Shown piece after piece: positions 27,507 to 36,505 of a stretch of 64,000 nucleotides of DNA (position 1 is its first letter; every line of letters starts with the position of its first letter). Position numbers and translations under genes: made by a program. The DNA lies in assembly GCF_001905465.1 (NCBI RefSeq), contig NZ_LISX01000002.1, positions 1-64,000 of the forward strand, written 5' to 3'. Under the pieces are notes generated by a model. That model was given only the letters and a program-made list of their open reading frames with translations, did no database searches and had not been told where the DNA came from. Source of the stretch: Kitasatospora sp. CB01950 (GTDB lineage Bacteria; Actinomycetota; Actinomycetes; Streptomycetales; Streptomycetaceae).

Positions 27507-28607
27507 ATGCGGATCGTCGTGGCGCCGGATTCGTTCAAGGGGACGATCGACGCGGCGGACGCTGCCGAGGCGCTGGCCTCGGGCTGGCGTTCGGTGCGGT
27601 CGGCGGACGAGGTGCGGTGCGTGCCGATGGCGGACGGCGGCGAGGGGACGTTGTCGGCCGTCGCCTCCGCCAGTCCGGGCGCCCGGCTGGTCGACGTCCC
27701 GGACGTGACCGGCCCGGACGGCCGTCCGGTGCGCGGGCAGTTCGCGTTGCTGCCGGACGGCACGGCCGTGGTCGAGCTGGCCGTGGCCAGTGGACTCCCG
27801 TTGCTGGGCGGCGAGTTGCGCCCGCTGACCGCCACCACCCGGGGCACCGGCGAGACCGTCGCCGCCGCGCTGGACGCCGGTGCGACCCGGCTGCTGATCG
27901 GCCTCGGCGGTTCGGCGTCCACCGACGGCGGCTTCGGCCTGCTGTCCGCACTCGGCGCCCGACTACTGGACGGCTCCGGCCGCACCATTCTTGACGCGGC
28001 GTCAGATCTAGACGCTGCACTCGACGCTGCGGCCTCCTTCGACCGTTCCCGGATCCGCTTCGCCCCGCCCGGCGGGGTGGTGCTGCTCACCGACGTGACC
28101 AACCCGCTGCTCGGCGCGCGCGGCGCGGCGGCGGTGTACGGGCCGCAGAAGGGCGCCGGCGAGCGCGAACTTCCGCTGTTGGAGAGAAGATTGACGCGGC
28201 TGGCCGAGCTGATGGGCGGCGACCCGTCGCATCCGGGCGCGGGCGCGGCGGGCGGCACGGGCTACGGGCTGCTCGCGGGCTGGGGCGCGGTGGTCGACCC
28301 GGGCGCCCCGGCGGTGGCCCAACTCCTCGGCCTGCCAGGCCTGTTGGAAGCGTCCGATCTGCTGATCACCGGCGAGGGCCGCTACGACGCGACCAGCCTC
28401 CAGGGGAAGGCCGTCGGCGAGGTGGTGCGCCTGGCCGAGGCGGCGGGCGTCCCGTCGACCGTGGTGGCCGGCGAGTCGGCGGCCGCCGGGGTACTCACCC
28501 TCTCCTCACTGGCGGGTTCGTCGTCCGCGGCCCGCACCGAGCCGGCCCGCTGGCTGCACCGGGCGGGCGCCGTGCTGGCGGCACGCTGGTCGGCGTCGCA
28601 CACCTGA
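27507..28607 (+). CDS. Glycerate kinase
   Basis: The 366-residue enzyme phosphorylates glycerate (GlxK/GarK family, to 2-phosphoglycerate or 3-phosphoglycerate). Family motifs include VVAPDSFKGTIDAADAAEAL at the start, MADGGEGTLSAV near residue 38, GLGGSASTDGGFGLLSALGA near 135, DVTNPLLGARGAAAVYGPQKGA near 200 and LITGEGRYDATSLQGK near 290. The ATG has GGAGGT six bases upstream, while an in-frame upstream ORF is spurious. It is co-directional with the LacI-controlled sugar genes and could take up a glycerate product. Confidence 0.95.
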   Translation: MRIVVAPDSFKGTIDAADAAEALASGWRSVRSADEVRCVPMADGGEGTLSAVASASPGARLVDVPDVTGPDGRPVRGQFALLPDGTAVVELAVASGLPLLGGELRPLTATTRGTGETVAAALDAGATRLLIGLGGSASTDGGFGLLSALGARLLDGSGRTILDAASDLDAALDAAASFDRSRIRFAPPGGVVLLTDVTNPLLGARGAAAVYGPQKGAGERELPLLERRLTRLAELMGGDPSHPGAGAAGGTGYGLLAGWGAVVDPGAPAVAQLLGLPGLLEASDLLITGEGRYDATSLQGKAVGEVVRLAEAAGVPSTVVAGESAAAGVLTLSSLAGSSSAARTEPARWLHRAGAVLAARWSASHT

Positions 28608-28631
28608 CCGTCCGCCGGACGCCGGACGGTC
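28606..28631. terminator. Hairpin overlapping the glycerate kinase stop
   Basis: GACCGTCCG (28606-28614) pairs with CGGACGGTC (28623-28631), beginning within the TGA codon. Confidence 0.6.
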
Positions 28632-28735
28632 CCGTCGGCGTCAGGCCGCCGGTCCGACGGACAGTCCCGACAGCGGCGCGCCGCGTCCGGCCCCGACCGG
28701 CGTGCCCCGGACGTCGCACGAGCCGACCTCGTGTC

Positions 28736-29118
28736 GCGGCCACCGCTCGTGGGTTGTTCGCCGGTCCAGCCATTGCAGTTCTCGAAGCCGGTCTCGACCG
28801 TCCCGCGGAACGCCAGTGCCTCGTGGCCGATGCCGAGGGTGTCGAGCAGGAGCTCGAGTGCCGCGTCCACGTCGTCCACACTGCGGTCCACACCGACCAG
28901 TGTGTACGTGACCCGCGCATCGGGGTCCTGGCTCAGCGTGAAGTCGGTCCTCCCGATGCGGAAGGCCGCCGCGTCCACCCGACCGAGCCCGACCGAGCCC
29001 GACCGAACCCGACCCAGCCGCGCTCGACGGTCAGCAGCTGGCGGGCGGGGTTGTGCCGGCCCTGGCTCGACGGTGCCGGTTCCCCGGGCTCGAGCCCCGG
29101 AACCTCGATCGTCGCCAT
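28736..29118 (-). pseudogene. Frameshifted unknown gene with internal 10-bp repeats
   Basis: From ATG 29118 the frame reads MATIEVPGLEPGEPAPSSQG and continues about 35 codons. It then enters four 10-bp repeats (28979-29018), after which the plausible coding frame is different: DFTLSQDPDARVTYTLVGVD, DDVDAALELLLDTLGIGHEA and VETGFENCNGWTGEQ. One additional 10-bp repeat would put both halves in one frame. I do not recognise the protein, and no clear stop closes the second half near 28736. The rest of 28608-29303 shows no other gene. Confidence 0.35.
28979..29018. repeat. Four 10-bp tandem repeats inside a putative gene
   Basis: Units close to CCCGACCGAG follow one another four times, the last two slightly diverged. 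Since 10 is not a multiple of 3, any copy-number change shifts the reading frame. Confidence 0.75.
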
Positions 29119-29303
29119 GTCGTCCGCTCCGCCTCCCCCTCGAGCACCACCGTTCGACGCTCACGACAGGCCGGCGCCACCAGCAACCCTCGGCCGGGCG
29201 GGCGACATCCTGCGGAACGCCTCCTGCCCGCCGACCGCCGACCGTGACGCACCGTCCGATAATCCGTTGACCAGCACACGTCGACCCGGAAGGCTGCATC
29301 GCC

Positions 29304-30113
29304 ATGTCCACTTTCTCTGACGACGCCTGGCCCGACTCACTCCCTCCCGCCGACTGGACGGACTGGGCGGCGGCCAACCGCGCGAACTGGGACGAGCGGG
29401 TGCCGGTCCATGTCGGAGGGGCGTTCTACGACGTGCCGGCGTTCGAGGCCGGCGCGGAGGTCCTGCGGGACTTCGAGCTCGCGGAGGTCGGCGACGTGAC
29501 GGGAAAGCGCTTGCTGCATCTGCAGTGCCACATCGGCCTGGACACCCTTTCGTGGGCGCGGCGCGGCGCGCTGGTGACGGGGCTGGACTTCTCCGAACCG
29601 GCGCTGGTGGAGGCCGCGTAGCTGGCGGAGCGGATCGGGGCGGCCTCGGCGCGCTTCGTCGCCGCCGACGTGTACGGCGCGGTGGAGGCGCTCGACGGCG
29701 AGACCTTCGACGTGGTGTACACCGGCATGGGGGCGCTGAACTGGCTGCCGGACGTTGCCCGTTGGGCGCGGACGGTGGCGGCGCTGGTCCGCCCGGGCGG
29801 GTTCGTGTACCTGGCGGAGTTCCATCCGTTCGCGGAACTCGTCGCGGACGACGGCCGCACCCTGGTGGAGGACTACTTCGACCTCGCGCCGGCCGTCCTG
29901 GACACGCCGGGCAGCTATGCCGACCGGGCGGCGCGCATGTCGGCCACCCGCACCGTGCAGTGGCGGCACGGCGTCGGCGAGGTGGTCAGCGCGCTGACGG
30001 CCGCCGGGCTGCGTCTGGAGTTCCTCCACGAACACGCGCACGGCCACTTCCTCCTGCCGCCCGGCCCCCGCGTCCCCCTGGTCTACTCGCTGCGCGCCTC
30101 CCGCCCGTCCTGA
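29304..30113 (+). pseudogene. SAM-dependent methyltransferase interrupted by an in-frame TAG
   Basis: The first 105 codons contain the start (WAAANRANWDERVPVHV), motif I (LLHLQCHIGLDTLSWAR) and the acidic motif (VTGLDFSEPALVEAA). TAG at 29619-29621 stops the frame, but the same frame continues with LAERIGAASARFVAADVYGA, VVYTGMGALNWLPD and RPGGFVYLAEFHPFAE to a normal end at 30113. The amber codon replaces a residue between EAA and LAERIG. Nonsense mutation, sequencing error or readthrough are all possible. Its 3' end overlaps the DUF4037 gene by 31 bp, tail to tail. Confidence 0.8.
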
Positions 30114-31258
30114 ACCCCACCGGACCCGCTCAGGACGTCGACGGCCGCCCGGACGGCCGCGGGGTGGGCGAGCAGGTCGGTGCTGTCGGCCCACTGGTCG
30201 ACGGCCCCGGTCAGCGGGAGGCCGCGCAGCTCGGGGTCGGTGACGGTGCCTTGCAGGGCCTGGGCGAACCGCTCCGCGTGCAGCACCTGATAGGGGCGGC
30301 CGTGGTACCACCGACGGGCCGGATCGAGCGGCTCGGTGAGCCCCAGCGCGTTGTGGGCGCGGGCGGCCGCCTCGTAGGCGTCGCACAGCCGCCGTTCGCG
30401 CGTGTCGGGGTCGGTGGCGGCGAGCGCGGCCCGCAGCGCGGGCCCGAGGACGGGGTCGGCGGGCAGGCGGGCGAACGCCCGGCCCAACCACTTGCCGTAG
30501 GGCGCGTACGTGCGGTGTTGCAGCAGGGTGAGCCGCATCAGGTCGCGCGCCAGGCGGGCGGCGACGACGGCGGCCCCGAGTTCGTCGCCGGTCTCCGCGC
30601 AACGGCCGACGAACGCCTCCTCCTGGGCGATGCGTTGCCACTGGCAGGCCATCAGGTGCCGCCACAGCTGGTCGGGATACCAGTGGAGGCGTCGACGGAC
30701 GGCGGTGAGAGTGCCGTGGTCGTCTCGCAGGACAGTGCCGGCGACCAGTTCGGCGAGCCGCTGTTGCGGGAGGGCCAGCCAGTCGGCGGTGGTGGGGTCG
30801 GTGTCGATCCAGGCGGCGGCGCGGGGGCCGAAACGCTCGGTGAGCCAGCCGGGCAGGTGGTGGACGGTGACGCGGTGGTCGACGGTGACGCCGGTGGCAG
30901 GTTCGAGGTGGCTGACCGGATTGTGCGGGTCGCCGGTGCGCCGGAAGTGGGTGGACCAGCCGTGAACCTGCCGGGGAAGCCGTTCCGCGAGCAGCGCGGT
31001 GATGGCCCCGCCGTGCCGTTCGGCGTCCTCGGGAGTGAGGAAGAGCTGGAGTCGCGGCCCCCAGTCGTGGTCGGCGGACCGGGCGGTGTCGAAGCCGAGC
31101 ACCTCGGAGCCCGGCCCGATCCGCGCGGCGGCGTACCGAAGCAACGGGTAAGCGCTTTCCAACTGGGGTCGGACGGCGTCCTCGTACAGTGCTGCGGCGA
31201 GTTCAAGCCCCGGGACGAACGGCGGCTCCGGGGCGTTCGGCGGCTCCGACGTGATCAT
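30083..31258 (-). CDS. DUF4037 domain protein (nucleotidyltransferase-like)
   Basis: The 391-residue protein has an N-terminal nucleotidyltransferase-like domain (EVLGFDTARSADHDWGPRLQLFLTPED, residues 50-78, with D-x-D-like acidic residues) and the C-terminal DUF4037 helical domain: RHLMACQWQRIAQEEAFVGRCAE, YAPYGKWLGRAFARLP and the AAARAHNALGLTEP motif. This resembles aminoglycoside-nucleotidyltransferase relatives, with unknown substrates. ATG at 31258 is preferred over an upstream start at 31300. The 3' end overlaps the broken methyltransferase. Confidence 0.85.
   Translation of the reverse strand: MITSEPPNAPEPPFVPGLELAAALYEDAVRPQLESAYPLLRYAAARIGPGSEVLGFDTARSADHDWGPRLQLFLTPEDAERHGGAITALLAERLPRQVHGWSTHFRRTGDPHNPVSHLEPATGVTVDHRVTVHHLPGWLTERFGPRAAAWIDTDPTTADWLALPQQRLAELVAGTVLRDDHGTLTAVRRRLHWYPDQLWRHLMACQWQRIAQEEAFVGRCAETGDELGAAVVAARLARDLMRLTLLQHRTYAPYGKWLGRAFARLPADPVLGPALRAALAATDPDTRERRLCDAYEAAARAHNALGLTEPLDPARRWYHGRPYQVLHAERFAQALQGTVTDPELRGLPLTGAVDQWADSTDLLAHPAAVRAAVDVLSGSGGVQDGREARSE
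31147..31160. other. GGTAAGCGCTTTCC site inside DUF4037 gene
   Basis: Identical to the fourth LacI-type operator at 23802. Located about 100 bp inside the DUF4037 coding sequence, close enough to its start to act as a roadblock, but this is unproven. Confidence 0.35.
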
Positions 31259-31333
31259 GCCGCCCACTGTGGCAGTGGGCGCCGCCGGGGTCCACCGCAT
31301 ATCGACGCGCCCCTTGCACCCGCGCGAGCCCGC

Positions 31334-32617
31334 TCAGCCGACGGCGGCCGGGCGCTTGCGGGGACGCCCGGGACCGCCCGGCTTCGCGGTGCCGGGGTTC
31401 TCGGTGCCCGGCTTCGCGGTGCCCGGCCGGGCGTTGCGGCCCGGGGGCGTCACGGCGGGAGCCGGGCCGTCGTCGGGACGGTGGCGGATCGGCATGGCGA
31501 CCAGCAGGGCGAAGGTCACCAGGACGTAGGCACTGCCGCCGAACAGTGTGCCGGGGGTGCGTCCGTCGGGTCGCCAGAGCCACACCATGCCGCTGGAGAT
31601 GACGAGTTGGAGCAGCCAGCTGACGGCGAGCACTCCCCGGCGGCGTTCGCGCAGGGCGGCCTCGGCGAGGACGACGAGTGCGGGCAGCGCCCACACCAGG
31701 TGGTGCACCCAGGTGATCGGGCTGACCAGGCAGCAGGCGAGCCCGGTGAGACTGTAGGCGGCGAGGCTGTCGCGGGCCCGGGCGGCGTGGCGCAGCCGGT
31801 GGGTCCAGATCACGAGGACGGCGAGCGAGGCGGCCACCCACAGGGCCCGGCCCGGGAGTTGGGGCCCGAGGCGGGCGATGAGGCCTTGCAGGGACTGGTT
31901 GGACATGTTGGCGAAGCCGCCGACCCGGTCGGTGTCCCAGAGGGTGGCGGCCCAGAACTGCCGTGAGACCTCGGGGCCGATCAGGAAGCCGAGTCCGGTG
32001 GCCCCCAGCGCGGTGGCGGCGGCGGTGCCGGCGGCGCGCCACTGCCGGGTGATCAGCAGGTGGACGATGAACAGCGCGGGCGTGAGTTTGATCGCGGCGG
32101 CCAGCCCGGTGCCGACGCCGGCCAGGAACGTCCAGCGGCTGTCGGCGAGTCGGCGGTCCGCGAAGACCAGGGCGACCAGCAGCAGGTTGACCTGGCCGAA
32201 GCTGAAGGTGTCCCGCACCGGGTTGGTGAGGGCGCACAGGCAGGCCGCCAGCCCGAACGCGTACCAGCGGCACCAGCCGTACCGGCGGGCGATCGGGTCG
32301 ATCAGCCAGTACAGCAGCAGGGCGGTGGCGGCGGCGGACAGCGTGACGCCGACCGCGATCGCCGGGTGCCAGCCGAACAGGCGCATCGGCAGCATGCAGA
32401 GCGCGGCGAACGGCGGGTAGGTGAACCCGTAGGCGGTGCCGGGGCGGACGTAGTCGTAGAGCCGGCCGGTGTCGAACCAGTGCCGCACGGTGCCGTAGTA
32501 CACGCCGATGTCGAACCAGCCGCGATGCCCGGGGATGACGGCCAGGACGAGCGCGGTCACGAGCACCGCCCCGACAAGAACCGTGATCCGGGCGGCGGTC
32601 GTCCCCCGGGTCAGCAC
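31334..32617 (-). CDS. GT87-family polyprenol-phosphate-sugar glycosyltransferase
   Basis: The 427-residue protein is an integral membrane GT-C enzyme. The first extracellular loop shows the acidic DIGVYYGTVRHWFDTGRLYD region, followed by GTAYGFTYPPFAALCMLPM, typical of GT87. There are nine to eleven helices, with DTFSFGQVNLLLVALVF and CCLVSPITWVHHLVWALPAL as further signatures. A basic, Pro/Gly-rich tail (KPGTENPGTAKPG-type repeats) follows. Such enzymes transfer mannose or arabinose from polyprenyl carriers to envelope glycans. GTG at 32617 overlaps the MptB-like stop by 7 bp, implying coupling. Confidence 0.88.
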   Translation of the reverse strand: MLTRGTTAARITVLVGAVLVTALVLAVIPGHRGWFDIGVYYGTVRHWFDTGRLYDYVRPGTAYGFTYPPFAALCMLPMRLFGWHPAIAVGVTLSAAATALLLYWLIDPIARRYGWCRWYAFGLAACLCALTNPVRDTFSFGQVNLLLVALVFADRRLADSRWTFLAGVGTGLAAAIKLTPALFIVHLLITRQWRAAGTAAATALGATGLGFLIGPEVSRQFWAATLWDTDRVGGFANMSNQSLQGLIARLGPQLPGRALWVAASLAVLVIWTHRLRHAARARDSLAAYSLTGLACCLVSPITWVHHLVWALPALVVLAEAALRERRRGVLAVSWLLQLVISSGMVWLWRPDGRTPGTLFGGSAYVLVTFALLVAMPIRHRPDDGPAPAVTPPGRNARPGTAKPGTENPGTAKPGGPGRPRKRPAAVG

Positions 32618-34023
32618 GCCAACTGCCTCTCCCGGAACGGCATCCCGCGTTCGGCGGCCAGCACGGCGACGGCCCCGATCGCAAACCCGCCGACGGCGAG
32701 CACCAGTTCCGCGCCGTCCGGGCTGAAACCGTCCGGCATCAACGTGAACGCCAGGACCGCACAGGCGAGTTCGACGCCCCGGCGGACGCCCGGCGTGCGC
32801 ACGGCGAACGCGGCAGGCAGGACCGCCCACAGCGCGTACCAGGGCCGGAAGGCCGGCCCGAGGGCGACCAGCGCCGCGAACGCGGCCGCCAGCGCGGCCA
32901 CGGGTTCGGCCTCGCTGCGGACAACTCGTCGCGCCAGTAGGGCGATTGCGACCGCCGCGAGCGCCAGCCCGACCAGCCGGGCGGCGGCGACCGCACCGTC
33001 CGGCCCCACGCCGGTGACCTCGGCGGCGAACCGACCGAGACTGGTGCTGAGCGACCAACTGGTGCCGGTGGCGGAGGTGGTGAGCGCGGCGACCCACCCG
33101 TACCCGGTGCCGGCCGCAGCGGTCACGGCGAGAACGGTGACGCCCGCTGCGCACAACACCCTTGCCGCTGCGGCCAGTTGCTTCCGCCTTCCGCGACCGG
33201 CGACGGCGGCGGCGACCAGCGCACACACCACGGGCAGCGCGAGCACGGCCGGAGCCTTCACCAGCGCCGCCGAGGTCACCAGCGCTGCGGCGAGCAGACC
33301 CCGCCCCCGGGTGGCGGCGAGCAGGCCGCCGAGCAGCAGGGCGAGCGCCGGGGCGTCGTTGTGCGCGCCGCCGATCAGGTGGAGCAGCACCAGCGGGTTG
33401 AGCGCGCCGAGGCGCAGCGCGGTGGCGGGGTCGGTGCCGAGGGTGCGGGCGAGGGCGGGCAGCAGGGCGGCAAGTGCGGCGACGGCGAGTACGGCGGCCA
33501 GGCGCAGCAGCAGCGTTCCGGCCCAGGGGTGTTCGGCGAGCGGGGCGGTGGCGCGGGCCAGCAACAGGAAGGCGGGGCCGTAGGGGGCGGGGGTGTGTTG
33601 CCAGACTTGGGGTATCTGTGCGGCAGTTGGTCCGCCGAGGTCGGCGGGGCCGTGCGTGTAGACGTCCAGCCCCTGGGCGAGCATGGCACCTTGGGCGAGG
33701 TAGCTGTAGGCGTCTCGGCTGAACAGTGGCGGCACGAGCAGCAGCGGGGCGGCCCACCAGGCCAGGGTGGCGGTCAACCATCGTGTGCCGGGGGGTGGTT
33801 GGCCTTCTCCGGGGCGTCCGACGAGCAGCCAGGCGGCGGTCAGGACGGCGAGTCCGGCGAAGACCAGCGCGGTGCCGGCGCCGCCGGAGGCGCGCAGGGT
33901 GGGGCCGGTGTCGGCGGCGGGTCGAGAGCCTGCGGTGAGGGCGCCGGCGGCGAGGGCGAGCGAACCGAGGAGTCCGAGCCACCGGTACCGGCCCGGGTAG
34001 GCGTTCGCGCCCGTGTTCGGCAT
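32611..34023 (-). CDS. MptB-like polyprenol-phosphomannose-dependent mannosyltransferase
   Basis: The roughly 470-residue membrane GT-C protein resembles MptB, an alpha-1,6-mannosyltransferase. The acidic catalytic loop is visible in PPLFSRDAYSYLAQGAMLAQ near residue 120, followed by YTHGPADLGG and TPAPYGPAFLLLAR, then LRLGALNPLVLLHLIGGAHNDAPALAL near 230. About twelve membrane helices follow. ATG at 34023 is preferred; the upstream extension is repetitive Pro/Arg-rich DNA. With the GT87 gene it forms a two-gene leftward operon, likely modifying lipoglycans or cell-wall polymers. Confidence 0.88.
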   Translation of the reverse strand: MPNTGANAYPGRYRWLGLLGSLALAAGALTAGSRPAADTGPTLRASGGAGTALVFAGLAVLTAAWLLVGRPGEGQPPPGTRWLTATLAWWAAPLLLVPPLFSRDAYSYLAQGAMLAQGLDVYTHGPADLGGPTAAQIPQVWQHTPAPYGPAFLLLARATAPLAEHPWAGTLLLRLAAVLAVAALAALLPALARTLGTDPATALRLGALNPLVLLHLIGGAHNDAPALALLLGGLLAATRGRGLLAAALVTSAALVKAPAVLALPVVCALVAAAVAGRGRRKQLAAAARVLCAAGVTVLAVTAAAGTGYGWVAALTTSATGTSWSLSTSLGRFAAEVTGVGPDGAVAAARLVGLALAAVAIALLARRVVRSEAEPVAALAAAFAALVALGPAFRPWYALWAVLPAAFAVRTPGVRRGVELACAVLAFTLMPDGFSPDGAELVLAVGGFAIGAVAVLAAERGMPFRERQLAC

Positions 34024-34106
34024 GTCGGGAACGGTGGCAGAGCGCGGTGGCGGCCGGGCGACGGGTCCGCGTCCGGCAGATGGCCGCGGAACGTCCGGAT
34101 CGGGGG

Positions 34107-34190
34107 GTGCCGTCCAGGCCGGCGAACATGCCCGTCGGGGCCGGCGAACACGCCCGCCCAGGCCGCCGAACACGCCCGTCCGGGCCGCGA
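34107..34190. repeat. Degenerate 24-bp tandem repeats between mptB-like and olsB-like genes
   Basis: Units of the form GGCCGGCGAACACGCCCGTC repeat about three to four times with changes. The 34024-34411 interval contains the two divergent promoters; no gene is supported. Confidence 0.55.
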
Positions 34191-34411
34191 ACTGCTGAAC
34201 TCCGGTTGCCGAACCGGTCATTCAGCATGTGCACATCTGTTCTCCGTCGGGCGTCCATCTGAGGGCCAGTCGGGTCGGGGAGACATACCCATGCCGCTCG
34301 TGACCGGCGCCGCCCGACCGGCGGACCGGGCGTGGGCGTCGTGTCGTCGCGTGTCGTCCCGTGCTGTTCCGTCGCCACCGTATCGCGCCCCGAGACCCCG
34401 GAGTGTCCGCC

Positions 34412-35290
34412 ATGACCACCGCCCCCGTCCGTCCCGTCCAGTCCCCTTCGGCCCACACGCCCGGTGCGGCCGGTGCGGCCGGTGCGGCCGGCCAACAGGC
34501 CTCCTACCAACTGGTGTTTGCCCGCACCGAGGCGGACGTGCGGGCCGCGCAGCGGCTGCGTCACCAGGTGTTCGCGAAGGAGATGGGGGCGGTGCTGAAC
34601 TCGACGCTTCCCGGCCTGGACGCGGACCCGTTCGACGAGTTCTGCGACCACCTGCTGGTGCGCGAGCAGCCGAGCGGCGAGGTGGTCGGCACCTACCGGC
34701 TGCTGCGTCCCGAACAGGCGCGCCGCGCGGGCCGGTTGTACTCGGACACCGAGTTCGACCTCGGCCGGCTCGGCGGCCTGCGGGACGGGCTGGTGGAGGT
34801 CGGCCGTTCCTGCATCGCCGAGGCGCACCGGGGCAACGGCGCGGTGATCAACCTGATGTGGGGCGGCATCGCCCGCTACATGACGGCCACCGGCAACGCG
34901 TGGCTGGCCGGCTGCTGCTCGATCCCGCTGTCGGACGGCGGGACGACGGCGGCGGGGGTCTGGGACGCGGTGTCGGCCAAGTACCTTGCGCCGCAGGAGT
35001 ATCGGGTCTCCCCGTTGCGCCGGTGGTCGGCGGACGGCGTGGCCCGGCAGGGGCGGACGCCGATCCCGGCGCTGCTGCGCGGCTACCTTCGCCTCGGTGC
35101 GTGGGTGTGCGGGGAGCCCGCGTACGACCCGGACTTCAACGTGGCGGACCTGTACGTGCTGCTGTCCCTGGAGCGCACCGACCCGCGCTACCTGCGCCAC
35201 TTCCTGGCCGCGGCGGCCGACCTGCCGGTCTCCGCCATCAACTCCCGCGAGAGCCGCGGCACTTCGAACGAGGCGGCGACGGCGGCATGA
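34412..35290 (+). CDS. olsB: OlsB-like GNAT N-acyltransferase
   Basis: The 292-residue protein belongs to the acyl-homoserine-lactone-synthase-like GNAT group, including OlsB, which acylates ornithine with 3-hydroxyacyl-ACP. Motifs are LVFARTEADVRAAQRLRHQVF near residue 33, DEFCDHLLVRE near 75, VVGTYRLLRPEQARRAGRLYS near 90, and VEVGRSCIAEAHRGNGAVINLMW near 125. Residues 1-30 are a low-complexity Ala/Gly stretch. The stop overlaps the olsA ATG (ATGA), the classical olsBA arrangement. Amino-lipids of this type replace phospholipids under phosphate limitation. Confidence 0.85.
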   Translation: MTTAPVRPVQSPSAHTPGAAGAAGAAGQQASYQLVFARTEADVRAAQRLRHQVFAKEMGAVLNSTLPGLDADPFDEFCDHLLVREQPSGEVVGTYRLLRPEQARRAGRLYSDTEFDLGRLGGLRDGLVEVGRSCIAEAHRGNGAVINLMWGGIARYMTATGNAWLAGCCSIPLSDGGTTAAGVWDAVSAKYLAPQEYRVSPLRRWSADGVARQGRTPIPALLRGYLRLGAWVCGEPAYDPDFNVADLYVLLSLERTDPRYLRHFLAAAADLPVSAINSRESRGTSNEAATAA

Positions 35291-36159
35291 GTGCCTGGCT
35301 GCCGATCGCGCCGTGCACGCCCGGTGACTGCGTGACGGTCGCCGGGCGCCGGGTGGGTGCGGCCCGCCGGGTGCTGCGGGTCGCCGCGTGCCTGGCGGTG
35401 CTGCTGGTGGGCGTCGCGGCGACGCCGGTGGTGCGGGTGGTCCGGTGGCTACCGGCCGAGCGTCTGGTGCGCTGCTGGGCGCGGCTCCTGCTGGCGGCGC
35501 TGGGCGTGCGGGTGCGTCCAACTGCCTTGCCGGGCAGGCAGGTCGGCGGTTCGCTGCTGGTCGCCAACCACGTCTCGTGGCTGGACATCCTGCTGGTCGC
35601 CGCCGTCCGCCCCGGCCGCATGCTCGCCAAGACCGAGGTCGGCCGCTGGCCGGTGCTCGGCCCGCTCACTTCCTGGGGCGGCACCATCTTCATCGACCGC
35701 GACCGCTTGCGTGCTCTCCCCGACACGGTCGAGCAGATCGCGTCGGCGCTGCGCCGGGGCGAGCGGGTGGTGGTCTTCCCCGAGGGCTCCACCTGGTGCG
35801 GACGCGGCGGCGGCCGTTTCCGTCCCGCCCTGTTCGAGGCGGCGGTGCGCGCCGACGTCCCCGTCCAGCCGCTCACGTTGCGCTACCGGGCGGGCGGCGC
35901 CCCGACCACCGCACCGGCGTTCGTCGGCGACGACGGGCTGCTGCCGTCGCTGTGGCGGGTGGTCTCGGTGCGCGGCCTGGTCGGCGAGGTCGAGTTCCTG
36001 CCGCAATTGCCGCCCGCGCTCTTCCCCGGGCGTCGCCACCTGGCCGCCGCCACCCAGCGCGTGGTCGACCGCCACCGTTACCCGTCCACTATCACCCACC
36101 CGACGGAGCAGCCCGTCCGCGTCCCCGCTCCGCGCCCCCGCGCGGACGTCGCGCACTGA
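35287..36159 (+). CDS. olsA: OlsA-like lyso-lipid acyltransferase (PlsC family)
   Basis: The 290-residue membrane-associated 1-acyl-glycerol-3-phosphate acyltransferase-type enzyme has an N-terminal helix (residues 30-55) and the catalytic H-x4-D motif in ANHVSWLDILL near residue 95. GGTIFIDRDR near 135 and the FPEGSTW motif near 170 are the other conserved blocks. It likely O-acylates the lyso-ornithine lipid made by the upstream OlsB. ATG overlaps the OlsB stop by 4 bp. Confidence 0.9.
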   Translation: MSAWLPIAPCTPGDCVTVAGRRVGAARRVLRVAACLAVLLVGVAATPVVRVVRWLPAERLVRCWARLLLAALGVRVRPTALPGRQVGGSLLVANHVSWLDILLVAAVRPGRMLAKTEVGRWPVLGPLTSWGGTIFIDRDRLRALPDTVEQIASALRRGERVVVFPEGSTWCGRGGGRFRPALFEAAVRADVPVQPLTLRYRAGGAPTTAPAFVGDDGLLPSLWRVVSVRGLVGEVEFLPQLPPALFPGRRHLAAATQRVVDRHRYPSTITHPTEQPVRVPAPRPRADVAH

Positions 36160-36204
36160 CCGCGAAACGGCGGCGGCAGGTACGACCGTACGGCTCCCGT
36201 ATGA

Positions 36205-36504
<300 letters not shown>

Positions 36505-36505
36505 G

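Noticed and set aside
29501..29516. Additional GGAAAGCGCTT half-site
   Set aside because: Only the left half matches the LacI-type palindrome; it lies inside the broken methyltransferase gene.
31334..35521. 1395-codon leftward open frame
   Set aside because: Only 31334-32617 is the GT87 gene. The upstream part runs antisense or out of frame through the MptB-like, OlsB and OlsA genes, with Arg/Pro-rich composition typical of shadow frames in GC-rich DNA.
33178..36159. 993-codon rightward open frame
   Set aside because: Only the last 290 codons (OlsA, from 35287) are real; the rest is antisense to the MptB-like gene and out of frame with OlsB.
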